Below, in pieces: positions 1 to 12,143 of a DNA stretch of 64,000 nucleotides. Under the pieces are notes generated by a model. That model was given only the letters and a program-made list of their open reading frames with translations, ran no database searches and was not told where the DNA came from. This DNA is from Chenopodium formosanum (lineage: Eukaryota > Streptophyta > Magnoliopsida > Caryophyllales > Amaranthaceae). Positions within the stretch are counted from its first letter, which is position 1, and each line of letters starts with the position of its first letter. The stretch covers positions 5,580,001 through 5,644,000 of the forward strand of contig CM044880.1 of assembly GCA_024500155.1 (NCBI GenBank). Direction: 5' to 3'. The position numbers were made by a program, and so were the translations under genes.

Positions 1-383
1 TTTTCCTTTCCATAGAGGCCCAAATAATTTTCCTAAAAAATTGTGGTGTGCCATCTTTTTCCATTGTATATTTGTAGTTTTGTACGTCTTTACGTTGGTC
101 AAGTTCGGTCATCTTCAAACTCGTTGTCTCTCTCACACATCTTCAAGCTTTGCTCTCACCAAGTACTTTTCAATCCATACTCTCTCCTCTCTTTGATTAT
201 TTGCTTCTTTGATTCAACATTGATCTCTGTTCTCGAATGGTTTTCCTTGCAAACAAAGGAAAACTAAACAAAGTTTACAAATAAACGAAGAAAAACTAAA
301 CAAATGTAAATTTTCTTTCGGAAAATAATTTTCATGGAAATTCATTTCCATTACAATTGTTTTCCGTCAAAACAAATGGAGCC
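1..383. mobile_element. Right end of a possible MITE, cut by the window edge
   Basis: The sequence ending at 383 reads outward as GGCTCCATTTGTTTTGACGG on the minus strand and is followed by TTA, as in PIF/Harbinger-type MITEs. The inner part is rich in TTTCC/GGAAA mirror words typical of such elements. The partner terminus was not found, either because it lies outside the window or because it has decayed. Low confidence. Confidence 0.3.
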
Positions 384-2082
384 TTAAAAATAAGAGAAAG
401 CAAAAGTAAAGCCATTTTTAAGGCCGATTAGCTCGAGATTTTGTTTTTGGATAATCAAATGGTTAAATGACCATCGAATGAAAAATTATCTAAGCTGATT
501 GGAGGCCCAAAAATCGTAGAGTCTAATCAGTCCATAAATGATAGTTGGGCCATGAGTGGGTATTAGGCCCAAAAATGACGTAGTCTTTTTGTGAAGTTCT
601 AGTGGGCCTTGACTCCTTGAGTGGGTTTTTGTATTAATCAACAATTTCTCATTTGTGAGTTGAGAGCCTAGTGAGTTGTGACATATTGACATTGGCATAA
701 ATCAATTATCAATTATTTATTTATTTTCCATATTCTTTCAACATAATTAGTGAATTAAGTTTTAACAACCAACACAATACAAGTAATATATGTTGTATTT
801 TCGCATCAATATCTTGCTGAGTGTACATTGGAGTTAGCTCACAATAAAGATGTTACTCTTGGAATCATCAAGTAATTGTTTTACATTAGTATGAAATGAG
901 AAATTTATGACAAGGACAACTATGATGAGAATAGCTTATGTTTTTGTGTCATCGTGTGAATCCACCAAGAAAAAAAAAAATGTGTGCGTCATTTTATGTA
1001 AACATAAACCTAATTTAACACGACATCTCGACATATACCCATACACAATCAAACTTTTCTTGTTAATTTTACTCGAATTACAGATATGAAATTGATTTAC
1101 GATTAGATGTGATCTATTAGCGCACGAACGAATATAAAAGTACATGAAATTGCCGGTTGCGCACACTCGAAAATGCTACTATTGGGTAAATTTGTAGTTG
1201 ACATGCAGTACTCTTTGCAGTTGGCACTATGTGTGCATATTATGCTGATATGCTCTTTTCTTTTCTTTGTTCCAAACTATAAACTCCAAAAAGGATTGTT
1301 GGGCCAATGTTTGAATATTAGAGGTTGCTTATAGTAGTCATACATACAATATTAAGATTGCTTCAAATTCTTAACCAAATAATAGACAATACTAGGCTGT
1401 TGGCACATCACTCTCGACTAACAATTGTATATTTTCTTATTTCTCACCTAACTGAAAGAACAATAATATATATAACGGCTTGAAATTAAAAACTTAACTA
1501 CGTATTTTATAATATGAGCATATATATATATTTTGAAAGAAAATTCAATTAATTAGTATTTAAAAAGAAAAATCAAAAGGATTTATTAAATAGGTTTTGA
1601 TAGTTTTTTAGTCCAACTATTTCCATAGAATTGGTCGTCAAACCTTTACTTTTCTAGTAAACGTGTTAAATGTTAATCCACATTTATCCTAGATACTTTT
1701 TAGCTTATTGACTTTTGTATTACTCAAATTAATTGTTCAACAAATTTTTGGTATGATGAAAACTTTAATATTGATAAAGATAGTTTTTTAGTTTCCGTTC
1801 TTTTGCATGAAGTCGTTACTGATGAAAGCTAGACTTAATTAAATATATAATAGAAAAAACTTGGTAGATTTGAAGTTTCTGTTAGTTAAAATAAATTTCT
1901 CTCATGATAGTCATTTACTTATCAGAAAAATTGACTTAAGTCATTGTAAGGTTGGGTTAATCCAAAGCTTTTTGCTGATTTTCTTAGTTAAAAGTGGTGG
2001 AAAAGGATAAAAGAATCATACTTTCAAAAGGCAATTAGTGGTGTTTGACTTTATGGTTAAATCTTTTACCATTACATATTTA

Positions 2083-2201
2083 GGGCTTAATCTGATTCAC
2101 TAAACTAAGCTGAACTAAACTGAAATGAATTGTTTATGAGAGAAAGAAATTAAGAACTGAAAAATGAACTGAATTGAAATTAAACAGAAAAGAACAAACC
2201 C
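2083..2201. mobile_element. 119-bp Tourist-like MITE flanked by TTA
   Basis: The element begins GGGCTTAATC and ends GAACAAACCC, giving short imperfect inverted termini. It is bracketed by TTA at 2080-2082 and TTA at 2202-2204, the target duplication expected for PIF/Harbinger elements. The inside is rich in the words CTGAACT and CTAAACT, as in the element at 51696-51892, so the two probably belong to one family. No coding capacity. Confidence 0.6.
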
Positions 2202-2215
2202 TTAGACTAAACTTT

Positions 2216-2300
2216 CACTACTACAAAAAAGGACAAAGATACCTGTTACGATAAGCCTAAGAGGCCACCTCAGAGAATCAGAGGCGGCCTTTAAGTTAGA
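2216..2300 (+). mobile_element. Solitary CACTA (En/Spm) transposon terminus
   Basis: CACTACTACAAAAAA at 2216-2230 is the classic left terminus of plant CACTA elements. It is followed within 65 bases by the subterminal-repeat-like words GAGGCCACCTC and GAGGCGGCC, also typical of the superfamily. The matching right end with a 3-bp duplication was not found nearby; the TTTGTAGTAGTG at 6576-6587 lacks the subterminal words and the flanks disagree. Read as a truncated remnant. Confidence 0.6.
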
Positions 2301-2931
2301 GATCTCTTTGATAAAGAGAGGACCTCAATTGAACAGGTTAAGTAAATTGTAAGTGTACAAATTAAACATATACATGGTGAATTATTGAAAAAGGTGCTTG
2401 AGTGACGATCTTTAAGATATGAGTAAAACATTTTCCTAACTTTTATGATTGGTATATTATGTGGAGTATATCTAATTTCTAACGATTTCATTTTACTTTT
2501 TTTTTTTTTTTTTTTAATATAGAAATTTATTAAATTTGAGATCCCCCACCCCCCCCCCCCCCCCAAAAAAAAAAAAAAAAAAAAACCTTCAATGACTTTA
2601 TACCTACTAGGGCTACTACTTAACTACACATTTACACCATGTAAATTGTACAATATAGTTACACTAGATATTTTAGCATTAATAACTTGATGTCATTTTC
2701 CTGCAATATTATCGATGTCCCCCTAAAGGACCACGTATACATGCAATTTACTACCAAACTATCTACTAAGTACTAATTAATCTAATCATCTAGTCTGCAA
2801 AATTAATGCAAGTTAGCAAGTGAATACTTCACTAGCTAGCTTCTTGCGTTAATTTTGTTTATTGAGGCCCATTTGATCTGATCTGCATATATTTTCACCA
2901 TGTTTATTAGTTTTTTTTTAATTAGTACAAT

Positions 2932-3235
2932 AGTACTTCATTCAACCTCATAAATTAATTATAATGACGGTATCTACTTATCAATTAATCTACCTTAATT
3001 TCAAGTTTAATTTATTGCAATTTTACATACAAAGTGTATACAACAAGTGATTCATGGAAAGTGATACTAGTACGAGTACTTCATTCAACCTCATAAATTA
3101 TAATGATGTTACGTACTCCAATCCTTGTTATCATTTTTTTTAACACATCCTAGTTATCAATCAAACTATCTTAAGGTCAAGTTTTTCGACATTTCACATA
3201 CGAATTGAAGTATTCAACAAGCTAAGTGATGCATA
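2932..3235. repeat. Degenerate tandem duplication (~145-bp unit)
   Basis: AGTACTTCATTCAACCTCAT followed by AAATTA and TATAATGA occurs near 2932 and again near 3077. Downstream both copies continue with related text (TATCAAT, CTTAA, TCAAGTTT, ACATAC, CAACAAG, GTGAT). The copies differ by small indels and a T-rich insertion, so the duplication is old. Confidence 0.6.
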
Positions 3236-5661
3236 CAATTTGATCCATTGAATTAGTCATAATATTAAAAAAAATAAATTAGAATAGAGTCATCCTTTGT
3301 ACTATCAAGCTAAGATCATAATTAGTAGTATGAAGAAATACAATCAATAATATAAACTTATAAGTATAAATAATATTTGACTATTTGAAATCAAATTTGA
3401 TTACTACACTTCCATGACTTTGAATTTTATCCTTTGTTTTTTAGTTATTAGATGTACTTTTTTTAAAAAATTATTTTTATTATTTATCATATTTAGTTAG
3501 TTGAATATCTTTCCTTTATTTTTTAGGAATAAAATAAAATATGCTTCTATATAATATATACTTGTAGTTTTTCTATCTTTTAAGTAATATTTGATGTTTT
3601 CTTCATTTTTGACTGATGATATATCAATGGCTTATTATCAATATGGCACTATTTAATTTTAAAAAGAAAATTCAATCTTTGGCGGTTTCCTCCTTTTATT
3701 TTTTTTTTAAAAAAACATTTAATGTCTTATAACGCGATAATAGGACACATTATGCTATAGTGTACTTGCTAGTGTATGTAGTAAATCCGAACTAACAAGT
3801 TGTATTATTGCAAAAAGATAATAAGTTTAATGTACTTATACTCCATTAATTTACTTTTGGGTCAGAAGCACCAAATGCTCCATGTTCAATCACTGATTAA
3901 GGAAGGTTCACTAATAAGTCACCTGCATAATTAGCAATCAATGAAGAAGAATAATCAAAGAGCTAGCTTACATAAAAGGCTAACCACTAGCCTACTTGGC
4001 TCATCTGTCATCATTTTTTTATATGTAACATCATATATTAAAACATTAATTAATTTATGTACATGTCACACATATAATGCAATATTATTCATATAATTAA
4101 GTGGCTAATAGAAATCCACTTGTATCTAGATTAGCTTCCTTTAATCATTGAGCTTACTTTTTAACCTAAAGTTCTTGGGCTTTATTAGTTTCATAAAATA
4201 GTATTAAATCTCACTTTGTAGCTAGATCTTTAATAAATTAATTTGTATGTGGGATTTTGAGTTTGTGAGTAGTTGGATGCACGTGGGTATATTTTAATAT
4301 TTATAATTATTTTCTCACATGTGGTCACATTGTATCCCAACTAATTGTAAGTTTGGATTTGAGTCTACAATTGTAGAAATATATATAATATATTGATGAT
4401 GGTAGAACATCAAATTATTGATATGATTTCAGTCCATCAATTAACTTATTAAATATAATATAAAAAGAAAAAAAAAATAGAGGCCGAGAATAAATAAAGT
4501 TACATCGTCATATATATAAAAGATGTTCTTTGCAAATTACAAATAAATTCATTTTCGATTATTATTGTTATAGTTTATCATCAGTATCTATAAAAATAAC
4601 GGTAAAAAAAGGACAATACAAAAATCGAACCTTAAAAAAATCATCATTATATTACCCCTTGGCAGTGAATAGGGATTAGCTATTGTGATCTAGGAATATA
4701 AGTATGTTCATAGATTTATGAAGTTTTACTTTGAAAAGAGAGCAGTCCACAGGAATAATAATTTACCATTAGAAAATTAATGGAGTATTATATTATCAAG
4801 ATTGTCCTTTTTCTTCTTTCAAATTAAATAGGGTTTTTAGTGATAAAGATATTTGATACTGCTTAAGTGGAATGCATGTTCCCTTAATTTTTTTATTAGT
4901 TCATGTTTGTCCTTAGGAATTGTACTTTTTATAGACAAATGGAATGGCATGAAAACCAATTATTTCAAGACAAAACTATAGAGGACCACGTACTATTTAA
5001 AAATGGGACTTTTCTATTGATTTTCTTAAAATTGAACTAGTTAAATTATTAAAATAAACAATTTTAACAATAAATATACTCATATACTCGTATGTAATTT
5101 CATGTGGAAGTATATATTTTGCCAATGTATGTGGTGAAATATAATTGTGCATTTGCGTAATTTTCTTCTTGAATGTATCACCGAAAGTATAAATTAAGTT
5201 CATGGAATAAGACTTCAAGATTTTTTTTTTTTTAAAATTTATATTTTATTATTTTTTTTTTTGGACAAAGGTTAAAAAAAAAGCACTAAATAAACTACAA
5301 CACATTACTATTAAAGCAAATTAATTTTTTAGAGGCAGACAAACATATTACAAGTATACATAATATACTACTCTGTATATAGTATGCAATAATTTTATTT
5401 TCTTTGCAAAATCACATATAAATTCAATAATTTTATCACCTTACTTACAGGGTATGTTGCCATAAACATTACATATATAATGGCATGCCGCCATGTAAAT
5501 CAATTGATTGTATTTTTCTCGAAAATTAGAAGTACTTGTTAGAAAATATAAAATTAGAAAATCTACAGCAAAATATGCAACATTTAACTAATTCAAAACT
5601 ATTTTTTTTATTCTTGCATAAAAAATTAGTTTTATCATATTATCACTTGGAAGAGAAACAA

Positions 5662-5664
<3 letters not shown>

Positions 5665-5705
<41 letters not shown>
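5665..5705. repeat. Homopolymer T(41)
   Basis: An uninterrupted run of 41 T. It is the source of the apparent poly-phenylalanine reading frame across it, which is not a gene. Its length is close to that of four other A/T runs in the window (27265-27302, 43989-44032, 45628-45668, 53079-53119). Confidence 0.95.
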
Positions 5706-5706
<1 letters not shown>

Positions 5707-6561
5707 ACACAGAGAAACAAGGATTACTTAACGAGAAAGCTATTATAACTAAATGAACCAAAGGCCTTTTTATTCCTAGCTAAGCTAGACTAAAAGTTGG
5801 CTTTCAAGTTCTACCCATTAATTATATAATTATAAATTATAAATAAGCAATGAATAACTAAAGTAGAAATAACCCCTCAAAAAAAAGAAAAAAAAAGGCC
5901 TAGTATTATTATTGGATGTTAAGACATGATCAAAGTATGCTATATAATTGAGCTTTTTATTAATAATAATATACAAGTATACAACAATTATGTGGTGTGA
6001 TTAGATAAGTGACAAATAATTTGACAAAGCGTGGAAAAGCAACGGTTCACCAAAAATAATAAAAGAAAAGATTCCTTGAACAATAAAATATAGTACTAAT
6101 ATAAATACAAGTAATAGGTTAGTAATAATGCCCCTTTATTTCATCAAAGTTTTGCTTTTTGGAAATGATTGTGCTTAAAGAAAAAGAGGATCTTCCATTC
6201 TTCCTTAAGTATCTTAAGAATCCAAGGATAGCAACATACTTCTATATTATTGGTTTGAATTACAGCAGAAGGTTACTATTTTCGAAGAAGAGCAACATAA
6301 ACATGTATGGTCTAAAGTAAGATTTAAGTGAAAGAGATTATAATGAAATGTATGACCTAGGGAGTAAAATTCTTGCATAAGTTTATACACTTATCATTGA
6401 ATTATTTAAGCCAAAATAATGATTATTTTTATCATTATGGGCCACACAATTAGAAGCAGGGGCCGGACACGTCTACCGTCATGCACTTAATCTCTTGTGA
6501 CAAGATTTGAACTCCATATATCTAAGATATGAGATAAGAAACTTATTATCAAGTGTGTTAA

Positions 6562-6655
6562 GAAGTAAACCTTGTTTTGTAGTAGTGTATTGCTACTTTC
6601 AGAATGACATGCAAATGTTGAAATGTAGCAATACACTACTACAAAGTTTACTCCT
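6562..6655. repeat. Fold-back with CACTA-like arms
   Basis: A perfect 21-nt inverted repeat, TTTGTAGTAGTGTATTGCTAC at 6576-6596 read as TTTGTAGTAGTG plus TATTGCTAC, pairs with 6625-6645 across a 28-nt loop. Weaker pairing (GAAGTAAAC with GAGTAAAC) extends the arms outward to about 6562 and 6655. Each arm carries TTTGTAGTAGTG / CACTACTACAAA, the terminal word of CACTA transposons, pointing toward the loop. It may be two CACTA ends joined head to head, or an unrelated fold-back. Confidence 0.7.
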
Positions 6656-6723
6656 TAATTCCTCATATATAAATAAACAATAAAGATAGTTACTCCTTAA
6701 TTCCTCATATATAAATAAACAAT
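6648..6723. repeat. 34-bp direct repeat, period 42
   Basis: TTACTCCTTAATTCCTCATA and the following TATAAATAAACAAT occur at 6648 and again at 6690 without visible differences, separated by 8 bases. It directly abuts the right arm of the preceding fold-back. Confidence 0.85.
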
Positions 6724-6854
6724 TAAGTTTATGATTACATACGAAAATAGTTATATATCAATAGGTCGGGGATGTAAGATTGATTTACATAACAAAAATT
6801 TTGTTTCAATATAAAGGAAATCTTGTTTCGAAGTTATAATAGGAGAGTTTGCAT

Positions 6855-6996
6855 TGTTATGTACACCTGGGTGCACAGTGCCCCTAAGGATATTGTTTGC
6901 TCATTTTAATGATTATTGCTCATTGATCATCAAATGAGCAATAAAAAAAGCAATAAAAAAACTCTTGGGTGCACTATGCACCCGAGTGTATAATAT
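6855..6996. mobile_element. MITE with GGGTGCAC termini (family copy 1)
   Basis: The left end reads TTATGTACACCTGGGTGCAC. The right end, reversed, reads TTATACACTCGGGTGCATAG, so the termini are imperfect inverted repeats about 25 bp long around a non-coding AT-rich centre. Related termini occur at 30093-30241 and 50497-50526. No clear target duplication was identified, so the superfamily is uncertain. Confidence 0.6.
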
Positions 6997-9370
6997 TACT
7001 TTCATCATAATAGTGATTTAATTCCGTGCTGATCCTCTATTTCCTAACCTAATCACTCGGTTTTCTCTTTTTTTCTCTTTCATCTCGTTATAAACCGTAT
7101 ATTCCATCTACTGACGTTGTTATAAATTAAAGAAAATAAAGAAGTATACAAGAATAAATAATAAATTCCCTTAAAATAATAGGTTATGCACTGACACTGT
7201 GACACGCCTAGCACCATATATATGTGGTAGATTACCTTTAAAAGTGGATGGGAATTTTTTAAGTGGAGAACAATGTACCATAAAATGAAAAAAAAAGAAA
7301 CATTTAAAAAATAAAAAATAAAAAAAATAAAAAAACCCCACATTCATGTAAAATAGTATTCCACTTATATTTGGCAAAAGTTAATTCCTAGCTAGTTATT
7401 TCCATGACACATACAACACAAAAGTCAGTAGAAGAGCTAGGGCATGAATTCTGTCTGAAATCCTCTTATAACATTCAATGGCAGTTCAGGAGAGATTTAT
7501 GATTCATCTATTGGTAGGTATTCCACAATCAATATGCTTGTTTTGGACCATTCATGAATTTTCTAGATTTCTTTTAGAGCAATATTTACCAACTGTTATC
7601 TAACATCATTTACTAGCTAAGGTAAGGAAGTCAATGTTTGTAATTTATGAAACTTTTGTTACTAGTAGTAGAAATAGGAGACATGATAGGACTTACATGT
7701 TCGGACGGTTCGGTTAATATTCCGTATCAATCAAAGTTTTGAACGATCATGAATAAGAAGTTAATAAATTAAAGCGATTAAAAGTAGAATGATAAGTATA
7801 GATCACAATGAATGACGTGCACTTTTTACATATATTACTACTCTGTAATTTAACTTTTTAGCACATTGAAATACATTTTAATTACTAGCCATGGGAAATT
7901 GATGTCATACTATAATTTTATGGCAGTGAAAGTAATCTTTTTTATGGCAGCAAAGTATAATGCTAGTATAATACTAGTACTTAAATTAAAATATGAGTGT
8001 ATAATATAATAATATTGTATGACTTTGTCATGCCTGTCAAGTACACGTATATCTTTGATGTGATAGTAATATTTGGCATGAAAAGTGCATTTTAGTAAAA
8101 TATATAAAAGAAGAAGAAGAAATTAGTCAGGTTTTAAAAAATGATCCATACAAATGTGCAAGAAATTTATGAAAGATAATTCTTTCCTTGGTTCCTAAAT
8201 GTTTGTTATATTGAGTGTTGAGACTGTTGACTATAACTAGGATCTCAAATTATTGGAAAAGAGTGATTAAATGTAGGATCAAGGATATGATGATGCATGC
8301 AGAATTCTTGAGAGAGGGCAAAGGGAGCTTTGTATAGAGCTTCAACCAATCAATTACTCTTTGAAAAAAAAAAAAAAACAATCAATTACTCCCTCTTATA
8401 TGTGTTTGATGTTCTTAATTTGGCTATGTATATTTTATCAATGTACTCCGTATATGTTTGACCATTCAAATTATTAGTTAGGTTACATATTAGTAAAAAT
8501 TATAAAAAACAATATTTTAAAAATACTTTCTTAAAGTACTCTTAAACAAAAATATATTCTTAAAATACTTATTCAGATTAAATAAGAATCAATAGTATGA
8601 CCATTTCTTTTCTGTGTTTTGAGAATAAGATTCTCTCAATTTGTGATGGATAGTTGTAAGTTTTCAACACCACGAACGTAGAAAGAAAAGGAGAAAGTAT
8701 TTCTAAGTATTTATTATTGATTATCAGAAGCACAAACGAATAAATAAGTCTTCAAATATATATACTTCGTGTGTGTATATATATTAAATTGTAGAAAAAG
8801 TTCAATTAATTGTTTTAAACTATTTTGAGGGGAAATACAAGTTACATAAAATGGATAAAATGGCAAACAGCATAAGAATTTCACTTTTACAAATCTTAAT
8901 TATATAATTAAGACCGTAGGCAGGCCTCCTATTTTAACTAGAGCAGCAACAGCATATATATACAGTACTACAGTAGACTAATATGATAGATAGCTTATTC
9001 ATTGCAGCACTGGTAGTACTCCTTTGAATTCCAATTTAGCAAATAATGAATTAATAAATATCTTTGCCTTTTTAATTAATATATAGTTGAAATTAAGAAG
9101 CTTTAGTTATTGGGGAAAAAAATAAAAATAAATCATAATTTACCACAGCGTCCACAAATATGAAATATCCATATACGGAGTAAATATTTATCTCTTGGCC
9201 TGTACATATATATGTTCATTTCATTCAAATTACTACGTACTATGTAGGAGTTTATCACTAAAGCAATACGGAGTACTTTAGTAATTAGTTCTCGTAATAA
9301 ATTAACCATAAATTAGTCATTAAATATTGTAAAGTTTCAATTCATAGTTTGAACAATTATATCGAATAAT

Positions 9371-9500
9371 AAGCTTGGTCTAGTGGTAAGAATTGTACCT
9401 TTCAGCTTTGAGGTTGGGGGTTCAATCCTCATTAGAGGTACTTTGAGTAGAGGGGTTTCCTTACCCTTCTCCTCTCACTTTAGTAAAAAAATAAAAAATA
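9371..9500 (+). mobile_element. tRNA-derived SINE
   Basis: A Pol III A box (TGGTCTAGTGG at 9376-9386) and B box (GGTTCAATCC at 9419-9428) stand at tRNA-like spacing in a sequence that does not fold as a functional tRNA. A pyrimidine-rich body (CCTTACCCTTCTCCTCTCAC) follows, then an A-rich tail from about 9485. This is the standard layout of a plant SINE. The flanking target duplication is not clear, so the exact borders are approximate. Confidence 0.7.
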
Positions 9501-11599
9501 TTTAATCGTACTTGGTAGAATTGTTCAGGTGGTTATCACTACTCACGAGTAGCTCATAAAATTTATCTTTTATAAAAAAGAGTAGCTGTAATTTGAGAAT
9601 TAGATAATTTTTCAACATTATTTAGGGAAAGGGCTCTGTTATTTATATATTTATACATATTGTTTTATTCTTAATTGTTCAGATTTATACATGTTTTTTT
9701 TGTCATCATATACAAGTATTAGAAAGAATTAAAATGCCGTAAAAGAATACACATGCCAAAGGAAATACGGAGTATGTATTATTAATTGAAATATTGTTAG
9801 GAGTATGAAGGGCAAAAATGCATCACTTTTATTTTGTCAAACTTTCAACCTTATTATTGATTATTATTAATTGGAAATTTTGAAAACAAATGCTGCAGAA
9901 CTTTACTGGTCCTATATGAATTTTCAGGCATGTAATGTTGTGATTTTTGTCAAAGATTTGCATTAAATATGTACCACTATACAGCAAAGTATTTTATTTA
10001 GAGCATAGCAAAATATTACAAGGTCCATCACTAGTTAGATCGATCCAAATAACATAGCTTAGCTGTCTTTAGCAGCATCACCGGAAAGTCAACTATAAGT
10101 TACCATAACATAAGCCCGTGATCGGAGCTCAAGCAACCTGAATCTCGCATTATTATTGTCATTTGTGACTCTCTAAACACCAAAACAATACGAAACACTA
10201 TACTACTCCGTACTTCATCGTAGTAATCGGCATATTGCACCACTTTTTTGTCCTCACCAAAGACATAACTTCTTCATTGCCATCTGAAAATGCTTATACC
10301 AAGTACTATGTATAAAACCAATATAATTAATCAATTTATTTAATTCCCTGTTTTTTTATATGAATAAATCGAGTTTCTACCCTTTTCTAGGAGTGGTCAA
10401 TTATATAATGAGTCTATGACCATTAGTAAGTATTGATTTGGGCATAAGATTGTGGTCTTTGAGGGATATGTTTCCAAAATCTTTCTGGCTAAAAGGTATA
10501 GAAACATCTAATATGATTAATAAAAGATATGATATGATTTCATTACTTGGACTAACTTGTTATGGAGTATTTGTTTCTAAAAATAGAATTTTTTTGGATG
10601 ATAATCAAAATGTTGTTTTTTGAATAAGAAATAATGACAAAATTAGTTTATGATCTCACCAATAAAAACGAGTTTACGCAAAGTAAAAGTTTTGTCCGGT
10701 CATACAAATAGAAATTTTTTTTTTGAGTGTGGTCGCTGGCCGCCGACAAGTGACTAGGTAGTGGCAGTAGGTAGGGATGACTGTGTGCATTATAACCGAA
10801 CTCACGTGAAACGGTCTCACGCAAAACCTTCTCTTATGAAAAACGCGAATGAAAGTCCTTTATACTAACTCTCATGACTAAAAACATTAGTTTAGACCGT
10901 CTTATACATGAATTACTACTAACCCTGTTATTTTAGTTGAATAAATATTTACGTTGTTACTTATTTCCATAATAGCAAGTAAAAATACAGCGAGACTATA
11001 TTATTTTAGCTAACACGCACTCCATTCAGTAACTACAGAGTATTCTTTTACAGAGAAAAATATTTATAGTTTGCAACCCTAATTTAGATAAATCTTGTCA
11101 AAGGGTGAACAATAAAATTTGAATATATTCCACTTATACACTAAACATTTTTTTTTATTCAAATAGTTCACTATTTTACACAACCCAAAATTTGTTAAAA
11201 AAAATGTATGTACATTTATTAAGACCTTTTCAATACTACTAAAAACAAATTGCCAATTTAAATAATGACTCTAATTTGTTTTTTTTTTAAAAAAAAATTC
11301 ACAATATTTTACAATTTGCTATTTGTTTTTGACTTTTCTAAAGTCCTCCAACCAATTACGACAACAACAAAGCAAAGAGAAAATCAAAGAGTATATAAAC
11401 CAAAGAGTTGCATGTCATCATCCTAAAAAGAGTCTTCTTTTTTAAAAAACTTTTTGGTAATTAAAGTAGGCTGTGCCTTTGTGTGTTAGAGAGTGACATT
11501 TTCATTGAAAATAAAAATTAAATAAAATGAACTAAACAAATAAATAAATTTCTTAATTTTTTTTAATTTTTTAAACAGACGGCTTGACCAGCCCAACTT

Positions 11600-12143
11600 C
11601 AAATCAAGCCATCTAAATCTCTCTCTTCTCTCTCTTTCTCTCTCCTACCACAATATTAATTTCCCATTAATATTTATGTTAATACCCATATAATTTTTTA
11701 TTTTAAAAAAAATAATTATATGATCTGAAAATACTCTTTCTCTCACAAAACCCCATTGTCAACCAAGAAATTCCAAGAATTTAATTAATTTTTTCTAGAG
11801 AGAGATAGAAAATAGTTGGTGGGAAAGAAGTAAAGCTTGATTTTTCACTACTCAAGCTTCTCAAAATTGAGGTAATTTAAGAAGCTCACCTACATAATTT
11901 ATTTATTTTTTTCTTCTAATTTTTATTTCTCTCTCTAGAAATAAAAAAAGTTGAAATCTTTATAATTTTTTGTTTTAAATTTTTATTTTTTATGCAATTG
12001 AGCATTGTTGTTGATGTTGTTGTTTATCAAAAAACTGTTGCATAAAAATGGGAGTGAGTTGAGCAACAACAAAGAAAAGAAAAGATGTGTAGATCACTAA
12101 AACTTAATTTTTGTATATTGTTGTTGTTGTTGGTTGCTTGAAA
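11600..12143 (+). promoter_or_regulatory. Leader of the LRR receptor gene, with three short uORFs
   Basis: A CT-rich patch (about 11619-11647) typical of plant core promoters or leaders precedes the gene. A possible 5' UTR intron runs from GTAATTT at 11870 to CTCTCTAG near 11938. Downstream of it I see three upstream ATGs: one near 11991 opening 17 codons, a very short one (MGVS) near 12048, and one at 12085 opening 18 codons rich in Leu and ending with TGA at 12139-12141, two bases before the main ATG at 12144. Such uORFs commonly reduce translation of the main frame. Confidence 0.5.

Larger units (their letters stand above)
1..12000. other. Gene-free AT-rich region with repeat debris
   Basis: No open reading frame here looks coding: the longest are under 95 codons, overlap each other on opposite strands or are made by homopolymer runs. 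No intron-exon pattern with family resemblance was found in any frame. The DNA is AT-rich and holds scattered transposon remnants listed separately (383, 2083-2300, 2932-3235, 6562-6723, 6855-6996, 9371-9500), long A/T or C runs (for example T from 5665 to 5705 and C then A from 2549 to 2585), and 5 of the 11 copies of the 9-mer TACTCCGTA (8444-10212). About 10770-10920 has the look of a further old repeat (ACGGTCTCACGC and AGACCGTCTTATAC). Lineage-specific RNAs cannot be excluded. Confidence 0.7.

Noticed and set aside
5536..5748. A frame with a poly-phenylalanine core
   Set aside because: It is created by the T(41) run. The same applies to the poly-Phe or poly-Lys frames at 43875-44136 and 45522-45755.
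6480..6560. An independent SINE
   Set aside because: It resembles the head of the 30880-31120 composite, but the B box is degenerate (AGTTCAAATCT) and no tail is visible; kept only as a relative in the text.
2216..6587. A full 4.4-kb CACTA transposon between the two CACTA-type ends
   Set aside because: The flanking triplets are TTT and TAT, the right end lacks the GAGGC-type subterminal words, that end is one arm of a local fold-back, and there is no transposase frame between them.
8281..8345. A microRNA-like segment (GGGAGCTTTGTATAGAGCTTC)
   Set aside because: It only vaguely recalls miR319-type text, no adequate fold-back partner is nearby, and it does not match a mature sequence I know.
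12111..12143. An upstream TTG start for the LRR receptor
   Set aside because: The frame is open to 12111 but the first ATG in frame is 12144, which gives a normal signal peptide; plant start at TTG is not expected.
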